Assembly: GCF_011299615.1 (NCBI RefSeq)
Contig: NZ_CP049861.1
Span: forward strand, 1,798,001 to 1,862,000
Direction: 5' to 3'
Length of the DNA stretch: 64,000 bases
Origin: Erysipelothrix sp. HDW6C
GTDB lineage: Bacteria; Bacillota_I; Bacilli_A; Erysipelotrichales; Erysipelotrichaceae
Shown: piece by piece, positions 36,427-43,608 of the stretch
Position numbering within the stretch: position 1 is the stretch's first letter
Layout: each line of letters opens with the position of its first letter
Translations under genes and position numbers: made by a program
Notes under the pieces: generated by a model
The model's input: the letters and a program-made list of their open reading frames with translations, nothing else
Database searches by the model: none
What the model was told of the DNA's origin: nothing

Positions 36427-36440
36427 CGTAAGTGCTTACA
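36427..36440 (-). promoter_or_regulatory. cre-like palindrome upstream of the RpiR-type gene
   Basis: Minus-strand TGTAAGCACTTACG differs from the ideal TGTAAGCGCTTACA at two positions. It could be bound by CcpA or by the RpiR protein itself. A possible -10 (GATATTAT) lies just downstream. Confidence 0.55.
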
Positions 36441-36451
36441 CAATTCCGAAT

Positions 36452-36483
36452 AAGAAAAGCTCGTACCTGGGGAGATACGAGCT
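36452..36483 (-). terminator. Terminator following RNA element copy A
   Basis: Minus-strand AGCTCGTA...TACGAGCT (8 bp perfect; 476-483 with 458-465) with loop TCTCCCCAGG, followed by TTTCTTATT. There is no T run on the plus side, so it acts on minus-strand transcripts. A separate terminator for the adhesin gene already lies 200 bp upstream, so this one implies a transcript that begins between them. Confidence 0.7.
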
Positions 36484-36522
36484 ACGGTTCACGTATTATA
36501 ATGGAACCTTTTCTTTATCTTT

Positions 36523-36673
36523 GGGGAAAGAATTACATGATAAGTATATGTCATTCATTGGGGTATGAATTAGGAGAAGAGTTATCATGCACGTAAGATA
36601 TCTTTCTTACACCTAGATAATACACTTAATTTATGGCATGAATTCAACGTTCTTATGTTAAATTATGTGATAC
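36523..36673. ncRNA. Repeated structured RNA element, copy A (novel family)
   Basis: First of three copies. On the plus strand it runs from GGGGAAAGAAT (36523) to ATGTTAAATTATGTGATAC (36673). Helix 1 pairs CATGATAA (36536-36543) with TTATCATG (36582-36589). Inside it ATTCAT-TGGGGT-ATGAAT (553-570) is a small hairpin, followed by TAGGAGAAG (571-579). Helix 2 pairs GTAAGA (593-598) with TCTTAC (605-610). Viewed from the minus strand the unpaired blocks are C-rich (CTTCTCCTA, ACCCCA loop, CTTTCCCC), and TATTAT lies just before helix 2 as a possible -10. Direction is not proven; I favour minus because a minus-strand terminator follows. Confidence 0.65.
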
Positions 36674-36720
36674 AAAAGGAAAGGAACACGCCTACGTTTC
36701 TCAAGCGTAAGAGTGTTCCT
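36672..36720 (-). terminator. Terminator of the 1606-residue adhesin gene
   Basis: Minus-strand AGGAACAC (713-720) and GTGTTCCT (682-689) close a longer interrupted stem (inner CTTACG/CGTAG), followed by TTCCTTTTG, about 85 bp after the adhesin stop codon. Confidence 0.75.
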
Positions 36721-36804
36721 GAATGAATCACATGACTGGTGGTTTATTTCATTGGAGAGCCATCATGTGCTGCTCAATTTCTCCACGAGGATATTATACA
36801 CGGT

Positions 36805-39800
36805 TTAGTGTGTGGTTTGTGAATCATTTTTATGTTTTTTGATGCGTATCGTTAGAACGACAATTCCCAGTCCTAACACTACCATATAAAGACCATTTAC
36901 ATTGTTTCCAACGCCAGCACCTGGCAGACCGGGTTCGCCGGGATTTGTCGGTACCGTTGGTACAAGAGGAATATCCTTGCGGTTAATTAATGTTCCAAGA
37001 TCTATAATCACTGCCTTTGTACTTGTATCCGCAATCTCGAATTGGTGCACTGTGCGATCAAGAATAAATCCTTGTGGTGCTTTTGTTTCCACAAGTTTGT
37101 ATTTTCCAGGTTTAAGCTGTGAAGCTGTTCCCCTTCCTTGCGCATCCGTCTTAATGATATGCGTGATACCATCAGGATCGGTAAGCGTGAACTCTGCATT
37201 CGCGAGTGGCTTTCCAAATTCATCAACTTTCTTAAAACGCAATTCACCTTGGTAATTCACCAACGTGCCAAAGGTCACGGTTTGTTTTCCTTCGTATTGT
37301 GCATCAATTGTGAAGGCATGAATTGTTGGATCAAGAATGTATCCAGGGAGCGGTTTTGTCTCTACCAATGTGTAGGTACCCGGTACAAGACCATCGACCT
37401 TAGCCGTTCCGTCCGCTTCAGTAACAATGATGGTTTCGATACCATTCGCATCGGTGAGTGTAAACTCTGTACTTCCAAGAGGTTGATTAAACGCATCAAC
37501 TTTCTTAAATTCCAATGCGCCCTTATAGTTTTTGAATCCAAAAATTCGCTTCACAGCTGGAAGGCCAACGGCATGCGTATCAATTGTGAAATATGCCTTC
37601 TCTGTTGTGAGTACATACCCTGTCGCACTTGCAACTTCTTCAAAATAATAATCACCAGGACTTAAATCAGTAACATGCGCAATCCCTAAGAAGTTCGTGT
37701 GAATACCTGATGCTACTTCAATGTCACCCGTAGGGTCAACTTTCATAACACGGAACTCAACATTACCAATTGGCAAGTTCTTTTCATTCACTTTGTAGAT
37801 ACTTGCACGCCCCTGATAGTTCTCCGTCTTTACCACAACAGGCTGTCCCGTACCGTTTGCTTTGATGTCGATACGGAAGTATACTTTCGCATCATTGAGA
37901 ACCAAACCAGATCCAACAGGCACTGATCGTTCTATAAAGTAGTAATCACCACCTGAGAGCATCTCAACAATAATCTGACCGTTACTGTCGGTTACATAGG
38001 TTCCCAATGACGTTGCAGGAGCATTTGGATCAAACCTGCTGCCATCAATTTTGAATAATTCGTATGTCGCACCCGCTACATTTACAACAGCGTTATTACT
38101 TAACGTCTTATGGGTTTTCCATAATGTTACTTTTGTTTTCTCATTGACTGCTTCGTAGGTTGTAATATTCGTTTCTGGTGTGCTCGCTGTATTGTTGACT
38201 CTAATTGGGACACCACGTGCTAGAGCCTCACTGATAACATACCCTGCAGGAGCCTTAATTTCACGTAAAATATAATCTCCGGATGTAATTGCTTCAAAAG
38301 CAATTGTTCCATCTGCTGCCGTTGTTGCTGGCCCACGCCATACGACACTACCATCTGCAGTCAACAATTCAAATATCGCGCCTTCAAGTGGGTTACCACT
38401 GCTATCTTTCTTCGTGACAATGATAGATCCTCGGAATCCATTTCCCGTTCCAGAACCTGTTGATGATTGAACAACAATAAAGTCGTCATCATCCCCTTCG
38501 ATAATTTGGGTGTTCTTGCCTTCTATCGCAATACCATTGGAAACTTGATTGCCATTAATCTCATCGATTACTGCCGAATACTTCATCACATATGGTGATG
38601 TCAGTGTTTGCAGAAAGTGAATTTCAAAGGTTTGAACGCCAGTTAGCGGGTCATCATTGAAAATAAGAGTATAATCTGTGCCCTCAACAAGGACTTTGGT
38701 TGTGTCAATGGTTACCGCGCCCTTGTTATCTACTTTTGTACCAAAGAGTTTGATTGTATCTTTGAGTACCCTTTGGTTTGTTGATGGTGTATCACGAATA
38801 ATGGCATCTTCTATCGTTGATTGACTGAAGTTAATATTGACAGTCCAGTCAACATTCTCACCATTTTGTTTTCCAGATTTCGCAATATGATTTCCCCCAT
38901 TTGGGACTGTAACCTTACCATCGAGTGGATAATCTTTATCTCCATCGTTGAATATTGCTGTATTGGTATATTCTTTCTCGACTGTCTGTCCATCCAATGT
39001 CGTAACAAATCGTAATGCAATGTTCCCTTTTGCACGGACGAGATCGAGCAGTGTCGTGATTGTTATTTTCTCTCCAAGTCCATTTGCATTATCAGCAGGA
39101 ACTATATCAAGTTTGTAAATGGTCCCTTCTTCTAAAGGATCATCTGCATGATCGATAATTTTTCCAGTATCATCAATCGTGTAATTGAACAGAATGACGG
39201 AATCTTCTTTGAGTGGCATAAATGGAAGTAGCTGGTCAACAATCGTTGCACCGGCTTCCAAAGTGCCATTGTCTTGGTTATAGTTTGCATAAACAGTCCA
39301 TGTTATTTCTTTGGTAAGTGGGTTGTAGACAGCTGTCTTTTTCCCATTGTTGTTGACTTCTGTTGGAAGTTCTACATCTTGACCATCATTCGAATTGTGT
39401 GGTGTAGAATTTTCACTTTCCCATGAAATCTCAGCATTGTTTGTATAGTGTGTAATTGGCAACCCATTTTCATCCGTGAATTGGAATCCAGTGTCATATG
39501 TCATTGTAAGCTGTTTTGTAACTGTATTTGTGAATGCAACGGTAAAGCCAAGTTGTGTTGCGGTTACAGTGTAGTCAACACCTTTATTCAGAACAACACC
39601 ATCTTCATCGACAATTTTTAAACTCGATTCAAAGAATTCCATTTGTGAACTGCTAAATGTATCGGTCACTACAAGGTTTTCCATCTCGTAGCGGTCTTTA
39701 TTTAAGAGGATGGTCCAATGCATGACCTTATCACGGATATTGACATCCGGTTTTCCTTTAGTAATACCACCTTGTGTAATCTTTCCAGATTCACCCGTCG

Positions 39801-41625
39801 ATGTCATTCCCTCTGCTTCAACTTTATTTGTAACGGTTTGGTTTTCATCAATAATGACGCCCGGTTTTGGGTAGGTTTCATATTTGATTTCAATCGGTTT
39901 GGTGACATCATTTGCCATCGTAATGGTCATTTGCTCTTGACCATTGACTTCAGCAACGGACACACTGTAATCATCAGGGCTAACTAACTTACGCCCTTGT
40001 GTTTGGTTTCCATTTTCATCAATGATAATCTCATACAATGTGAGTGTATCGAGATCATATACAAACCCTTCTTGCATCGTGTCTTTGATCACGGCATCTG
40101 CTTTTTGGATATGTTTCTCATTGAAATTGTATTGAATGGTCCAATCAAGACGGTGCCCTTCTTTTTCATCTCCTACTGATTTAGCAAGTGGTTTGCCATA
40201 CTGTGTGCTTACATTAGCATTTGTACTACCACTTACACCATCACCAACTAAGGTTGCTGAGTTTCTAAAAGTTACACTTCCCTCTAGGTTTTCTGCGTTT
40301 ACAATTTCTGTATCAAATGTAATGCGATAAGCAGAATTGATGTCATTCTTAAATCCGACAGAGAATCCCCCTTCTGCGTCAAAAATGATCTCATACTCCG
40401 ATGGATCGACAGCAGCACCTTCTATAACCGACCCATCGACATTGACACCAAGATGCACAACTTTAATACTCGATTGAATTAGTTTTAATGCATCATTGCC
40501 ACCAGCAGCAATAATATCTTTGACTACAGCATTGTGAATGAGTTCTTTATTTGTATTAACATCTATAGTCCATTGAATGTCTTTTCCATTGTAAGGAATC
40601 AACTCGCCGGATTTTTGAATGTCTGTTCCTTCATTTGGAACAAGTGAAATGGGAACATCAATGCCTTCCCCTACGGGGAATTCAATAACTTGTTCGGTAT
40701 TCCCTTCAATTTTCTCAGTATCGAGCTTCGTATGGACTTCCATTGTCCCACTTACACCCTCTGACACACCTGTGGCAGCAAGATCATTAAACTTCATAAC
40801 CACATGCCCATTCAGATCAATATCGAAACGACCATAGTCATCCAAGGTCCCAGAGATTGCAGTATAAATTTTAAACTGTTCTGGTAAATCGAATTCATAA
40901 GTATCATTTTCAGAAAGCACGAATCCTTCTGGGATCTCCCATTCGAAGAGAATGCTTACTTCCGCATCTGTTGGTACAGGATTATCTGGAGATATTTCAT
41001 TTCCATCTTTATCGACAATCTTGATTGAAGTAATGATTGGTGTCACTGTTGGAATTACAGCATACGGAGATACTACCACTTGTGGTTTTGCTACCTGTGG
41101 TTCTGCTTCAATCGGTTTAACAACAGGCGTTTCTATGGTTGGCTCAACAAATGGTGTATACGCGATAACCCATGGCGTTTGTTCCACCATAAAGATAAGC
41201 TCTGGGACACTATTCGCATCACCAAAATAAGTCACAGGAATATCAAGAATCGCGTTCCCTATCTGGCTTGGATTATCAATAACTACAACACCATTCAGAA
41301 TTGAATAGTTTGCGATTGTCTCACCCGCATCATTAACAAGTGGTACTGACACTTGATTTGAAACAATCAACTGACTTGGTAATGAAACGCTAAGTTCATA
41401 TGGCGCTGGTTCTGTTGTCGTTACTGAAATACGAACAACAAGTGGCGCCTCATTTTCGAGAACAACGTCTTTATCAACAAGCACCCCATCTTTCATAACT
41501 GCAATATTATCAATTGACATTGATCCAGTATTTGCAGCAACAGGTTTTTGTTGCGTAAATACCTGCACAGCAACAAACAGTGCAACGAGTGTAAGTCCTA
41601 AAATTCTCGTTATTTTTTTATTCAT
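36805..41625 (-). CDS. Large Cna/SpaA-type surface adhesin with LPGAG sorting signal
   Basis: The 1606-residue protein begins with a signal peptide (about 1-32). From about 350 to 1000 it repeats a collagen-adhesin-like module, marked by WTI(D/Q/L)xN phrases near 355, 495, 637, 775 and 925. From about 1068 to 1540 five SpaA/Cna-B domains follow, each ending in an E-x-x-x-P/T-x-G-Y/F motif (REIKAPAGY, VETKPLPGY, VETKAPQGF), which form internal Lys-Asn isopeptide bonds. The end is LPGAG near 1570, a hydrophobic helix and KKHKN, a sortase signal with Ala in place of Thr. It is expected to bind host matrix on the cell wall. Start has AGGGGG 7 bases upstream. Confidence 0.9.
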   Translation of the reverse strand: MNKKITRILGLTLVALFVAVQVFTQQKPVAANTGSMSIDNIAVMKDGVLVDKDVVLENEAPLVVRISVTTTEPAPYELSVSLPSQLIVSNQVSVPLVNDAGETIANYSILNGVVVIDNPSQIGNAILDIPVTYFGDANSVPELIFMVEQTPWVIAYTPFVEPTIETPVVKPIEAEPQVAKPQVVVSPYAVIPTVTPIITSIKIVDKDGNEISPDNPVPTDAEVSILFEWEIPEGFVLSENDTYEFDLPEQFKIYTAISGTLDDYGRFDIDLNGHVVMKFNDLAATGVSEGVSGTMEVHTKLDTEKIEGNTEQVIEFPVGEGIDVPISLVPNEGTDIQKSGELIPYNGKDIQWTIDVNTNKELIHNAVVKDIIAAGGNDALKLIQSSIKVVHLGVNVDGSVIEGAAVDPSEYEIIFDAEGGFSVGFKNDINSAYRITFDTEIVNAENLEGSVTFRNSATLVGDGVSGSTNANVSTQYGKPLAKSVGDEKEGHRLDWTIQYNFNEKHIQKADAVIKDTMQEGFVYDLDTLTLYEIIIDENGNQTQGRKLVSPDDYSVSVAEVNGQEQMTITMANDVTKPIEIKYETYPKPGVIIDENQTVTNKVEAEGMTSTGESGKITQGGITKGKPDVNIRDKVMHWTILLNKDRYEMENLVVTDTFSSSQMEFFESSLKIVDEDGVVLNKGVDYTVTATQLGFTVAFTNTVTKQLTMTYDTGFQFTDENGLPITHYTNNAEISWESENSTPHNSNDGQDVELPTEVNNNGKKTAVYNPLTKEITWTVYANYNQDNGTLEAGATIVDQLLPFMPLKEDSVILFNYTIDDTGKIIDHADDPLEEGTIYKLDIVPADNANGLGEKITITTLLDLVRAKGNIALRFVTTLDGQTVEKEYTNTAIFNDGDKDYPLDGKVTVPNGGNHIAKSGKQNGENVDWTVNINFSQSTIEDAIIRDTPSTNQRVLKDTIKLFGTKVDNKGAVTIDTTKVLVEGTDYTLIFNDDPLTGVQTFEIHFLQTLTSPYVMKYSAVIDEINGNQVSNGIAIEGKNTQIIEGDDDDFIVVQSSTGSGTGNGFRGSIIVTKKDSSGNPLEGAIFELLTADGSVVWRGPATTAADGTIAFEAITSGDYILREIKAPAGYVISEALARGVPIRVNNTASTPETNITTYEAVNEKTKVTLWKTHKTLSNNAVVNVAGATYELFKIDGSRFDPNAPATSLGTYVTDSNGQIIVEMLSGGDYYFIERSVPVGSGLVLNDAKVYFRIDIKANGTGQPVVVKTENYQGRASIYKVNEKNLPIGNVEFRVMKVDPTGDIEVASGIHTNFLGIAHVTDLSPGDYYFEEVASATGYVLTTEKAYFTIDTHAVGLPAVKRIFGFKNYKGALEFKKVDAFNQPLGSTEFTLTDANGIETIIVTEADGTAKVDGLVPGTYTLVETKPLPGYILDPTIHAFTIDAQYEGKQTVTFGTLVNYQGELRFKKVDEFGKPLANAEFTLTDPDGITHIIKTDAQGRGTASQLKPGKYKLVETKAPQGFILDRTVHQFEIADTSTKAVIIDLGTLINRKDIPLVPTVPTNPGEPGLPGAGVGNNVNGLYMVVLGLGIVVLTIRIKKHKNDSQTTH

Positions 41626-41789
41626 TGTAAGTCCCCCTTGTCATAGATTAAGTGTCTCTATCTGTTTACATAATATCATTATCTTTTCGTCACAACATTT
41701 GCAATGCCTATTTAAAACGCGTTTGTATACATTATGTATGTTTTGTGTACTTTGAAGTAAGTTGACAAAAAAAAAGAAACCTTGAGGTT
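41626..41789 (-). promoter_or_regulatory. Upstream region of the adhesin gene
   Basis: This gap has a likely promoter (minus-strand TTGCAA near 41700, 17 bp, TAATGA) and two palindromes upstream of it: AAACGCGTTT (about 41714-41723) and ATACATTATGTAT (41727-41739). Either could be an operator. The promoter call is tentative. Confidence 0.4.
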
Positions 41790-41793
41790 TCAA
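41766..41793 (-). terminator. Terminator of the nucleotidyltransferase-family gene
   Basis: Minus-strand GAAACC-TCAA-GGTTTC followed by nine T. The hairpin overlaps the TGA stop codon. Confidence 0.85.
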
Positions 41794-42320
41794 AGAATGC
41801 TTAATTGTGGCCATCGATTCGTCCACGTTTTTTTTATTATCCGTTGACGGTAAAGTGAATAGCCAGGCTCATTGGCATACATTGGCGTTGGTTGGATGAT
41901 AAAATTGCGAATATCATCGGTTCCATATGGAGCAATCAAGTGCACATCGCCATCTTTTAAATAAGCTCCAATTGCGGTGCAACGTTCAGGAAACGATGCG
42001 AGCGCATCGACTACTGAAGTATAAGGACGCTGCAGAGGATTATGTATGTGCATGTACACTTGATTCTTTACTTCCCACTCATATTGAGGATAACGACGTT
42101 TCAAATCTGCTTGAATTGTCGCATTCATTTCATATGGGACTGCTGGATCATAAAAGACAACATCGACATCACTGACAATTTGTGGATTCTGATCTGAGAA
42201 AACATCCCAAAAATAATTACGAATGGTTCCTGCACACAAACACCCTTGTTCAAGATTCAACGCCTCAATGATCCTCAATATATGCATGATTTCTAAATTT
42301 TCTTGTAATAGTTTTTCCAT
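41790..42320 (-). CDS. Nucleotidyltransferase-family protein (NTP_transf_6-like)
   Basis: The 176-residue protein matches the COG3575-type family: CLCAGTIRNYFWDVFS near residue 27, then SDVDVVFYDP with the Asp-x-Asp pair near 50, and WEVKNQVYMHIHN, FPERCTAIGAYLKDG and IAPYGTDDIRNFI. The fold is that of nucleotidyltransferases, but the substrate is unknown. The start codon comes only 6 bases after a TATAAT-like block with no clear ribosome binding site, so it may be leaderless or read from upstream through element copies B and C. Confidence 0.8.
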   Translation of the reverse strand: MEKLLQENLEIMHILRIIEALNLEQGCLCAGTIRNYFWDVFSDQNPQIVSDVDVVFYDPAVPYEMNATIQADLKRRYPQYEWEVKNQVYMHIHNPLQRPYTSVVDALASFPERCTAIGAYLKDGDVHLIAPYGTDDIRNFIIQPTPMYANEPGYSLYRQRIIKKTWTNRWPQLSIL

Positions 42321-42333
42321 GAACCTATTATAC

Positions 42334-42368
42334 CAAAAAAAGAAGCCATTATCGGTGACTTCTCTTTT
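42334..42368 (-). terminator. Terminator following RNA element copy B
   Basis: Hairpin with GAAG/CTTC ends (342-345 with 359-362) and an interrupted inner stem; the minus side has TTCTTTTTTT. The plus side also has CTTTTT, so it may work both ways. It lies between copy B and the nucleotidyltransferase-family gene. Confidence 0.65.
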
Positions 42369-42380
42369 TATAATTTATAA

Positions 42381-42542
42381 GGGGAAAGAATATGTTCATA
42401 ATAATCGAATTGTTATTCACAGGGGAATGAATATAGGAGAAGCGATTATTATGTCTGTAAGACTTATTATTTATCTTACAACGTAAGTATACATAATATT
42501 TATGTTAGCAATACGACAAGAACATGTTAGATTGTGTGATAC
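42381..42542. ncRNA. Repeated structured RNA element, copy B
   Basis: Runs from GGGGAAAGAATATG to ATGTTAGATTGTGTGATAC on the plus strand. Helix 1 is an 11-bp perfect pairing, CATAATAATCG (42397-42407) with CGATTATTATG (42443-42453). The inner hairpin ATTCA/TGAAT (415-419, 428-432) has GGGG in the loop, then TAGGAGAAG (434-442). Helix 2 pairs TGTAAGA (456-462) with TCTTACA (474-480). A third hairpin ACATAA-TAT-TTATGT (491-505) follows. On the minus strand TATACT lies just ahead of helix 2. On the plus strand TATAAT (42369-42374) sits 6 bases before GGGG. Both directions thus have a candidate -10. Confidence 0.7.
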
Positions 42543-42553
42543 ATGCTACGGAT

Positions 42554-42583
42554 AAATAAAACACCGTTTCCGGTGTCTTATTT
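42554..42583 (-). terminator. Terminator following RNA element copy C
   Basis: Nearly symmetrical hairpin AAATAA-x-ACACCG-loop-CGGTGT-x-TTATTT. Read on the minus strand, CACCG-GAAA-CGGTG is followed by TTTTATTTAT; it may be bidirectional. Confidence 0.7.
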
Positions 42584-42587
42584 ATAT

Positions 42588-42731
42588 GGGGAAAGAATAT
42601 GTGTATGATTTTCAGTTATCTGATAGGAGAAGAAATTATCATACAATGTAAGTTATTATTATTTAACTTACACGCATAGTATATCGTGATAATGTGTCGA
42701 TTATACGACAAGACAATGTTAGATTATGTGA
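42588..42731. ncRNA. Repeated structured RNA element, copy C
   Basis: Starts 4 bp after the terminator, runs to 42731 and overlaps the xerC stop codon. Helix 1 pairs TGTATGAT (42602-42609) with ATCATACA (42638-42645). The inner GGGG hairpin of copies A and B is reduced to CAG-TTAT-CTG. TAGGAGAAG is retained (624-632). Helix 2 pairs TGTAAGTTA (647-655) with TAACTTACA (664-672), three pairs that differ from A and B yet still pair. A further hairpin TGTCG-ATTATA-CGACA (695-710) follows. On the minus strand TATACT precedes helix 2. Confidence 0.7.
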
Positions 42732-43608
42732 GCGGTAATTGCTTCATCGCTTGATCGTATGATTCTTTGAGTCGTTGTAAGGACACATGCGTATAAATCT
42801 GCGTTGTACTCAAAGACTCATGTCCAAGAAGTGTTTGAACAACTCGCAGACTTGCGCCATTATCCAGCAAATGTGTCGCAAAACTGTGTCTAAGCATGTG
42901 TGGGTGGAGCTTTACGCGAAGGTTGGCCTGTTTCCCTAATTTCTCAAATATGTATTGAATTCCTCGAGAAGACATTGGTAAGCCCTGCTTGTTTACAAAA
43001 ACATACGGATGTTCGCGGACAATCAGTTGTGGTCGGAACGTATGAAGGTATGTTTCAAGTTTTGGTGCCAATTCTTCATAGAAGAATAAAAGCCGTTCTT
43101 TATTACCCTTACCGATGATGGTTAGTGACCGCTCTGACATATTAATATCGCTGATGCGCAAATTAACGGCCTCACTAACCCGCAACCCACACGCATACAT
43201 TAACTCTACAAGAACTTGGTTTCGAACACCCAAAGCATCATCATCGCAAGCCAAAAGCACTGCATTGATTTCATCATGCATTAAGAACGTTGGCAGTTTG
43301 CGATTTCTGCTTTGGACTTTGACCCCTGTGAATGGATTGGTCTGCGCACCATAGTTTAATTGCATAAACTTGAAGAATGATCGCAAAGAAGAAACCTTTC
43401 GCGCCACACTCGATGTAGAAAGCCCACCATCATACAGGTCGTTTAAATAACCATAAGCAATACTCGAATCTAAATTCAATATATCATCCTGCGAACCCAA
43501 GGAATCTAAAAACTGAGACACATCCCGTTCATACGCTTCTTTGGTATGAACCGAAGAAGTGTTTGTCATCGCAATGTGTCTCAGAAATTCATCAAGATAG
43601 TTGTTCAA
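42724..43608 (-). CDS. xerC: Tyrosine recombinase XerC
   Basis: The 294-residue protein has an N-terminal core-binding domain and a catalytic domain with Arg in YACGLRVSEAVNL, Lys in GKGNKERLL, HMLRHSFATHLLDNGA (HxxR) and the Tyr in TTQIYTHVS. XerC and XerD resolve chromosome dimers at dif. Its place after topA and trmFO is the Bacillus codV/xerC order. It overlaps trmFO by 17 bp. Confidence 0.96.
   Translation of the reverse strand: MNNYLDEFLRHIAMTNTSSVHTKEAYERDVSQFLDSLGSQDDILNLDSSIAYGYLNDLYDGGLSTSSVARKVSSLRSFFKFMQLNYGAQTNPFTGVKVQSRNRKLPTFLMHDEINAVLLACDDDALGVRNQVLVELMYACGLRVSEAVNLRISDINMSERSLTIIGKGNKERLLFFYEELAPKLETYLHTFRPQLIVREHPYVFVNKQGLPMSSRGIQYIFEKLGKQANLRVKLHPHMLRHSFATHLLDNGASLRVVQTLLGHESLSTTQIYTHVSLQRLKESYDQAMKQLPLT

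Noticed and set aside
36587..36616. Short peptides starting at ATG after AGGAGA in element copies A and B
   Set aside because: TAGGAGAAG followed by ATG looks like a translation start, but copy C has no ATG there, peptide sequences are not conserved, and the codons are part of two covarying helices.
42381..42731. CRISPR-like or MITE-like repeat
   Set aside because: The copies differ in spacing and share only blocks; there are no spacers, no terminal inverted repeats and no target duplications that I can see.
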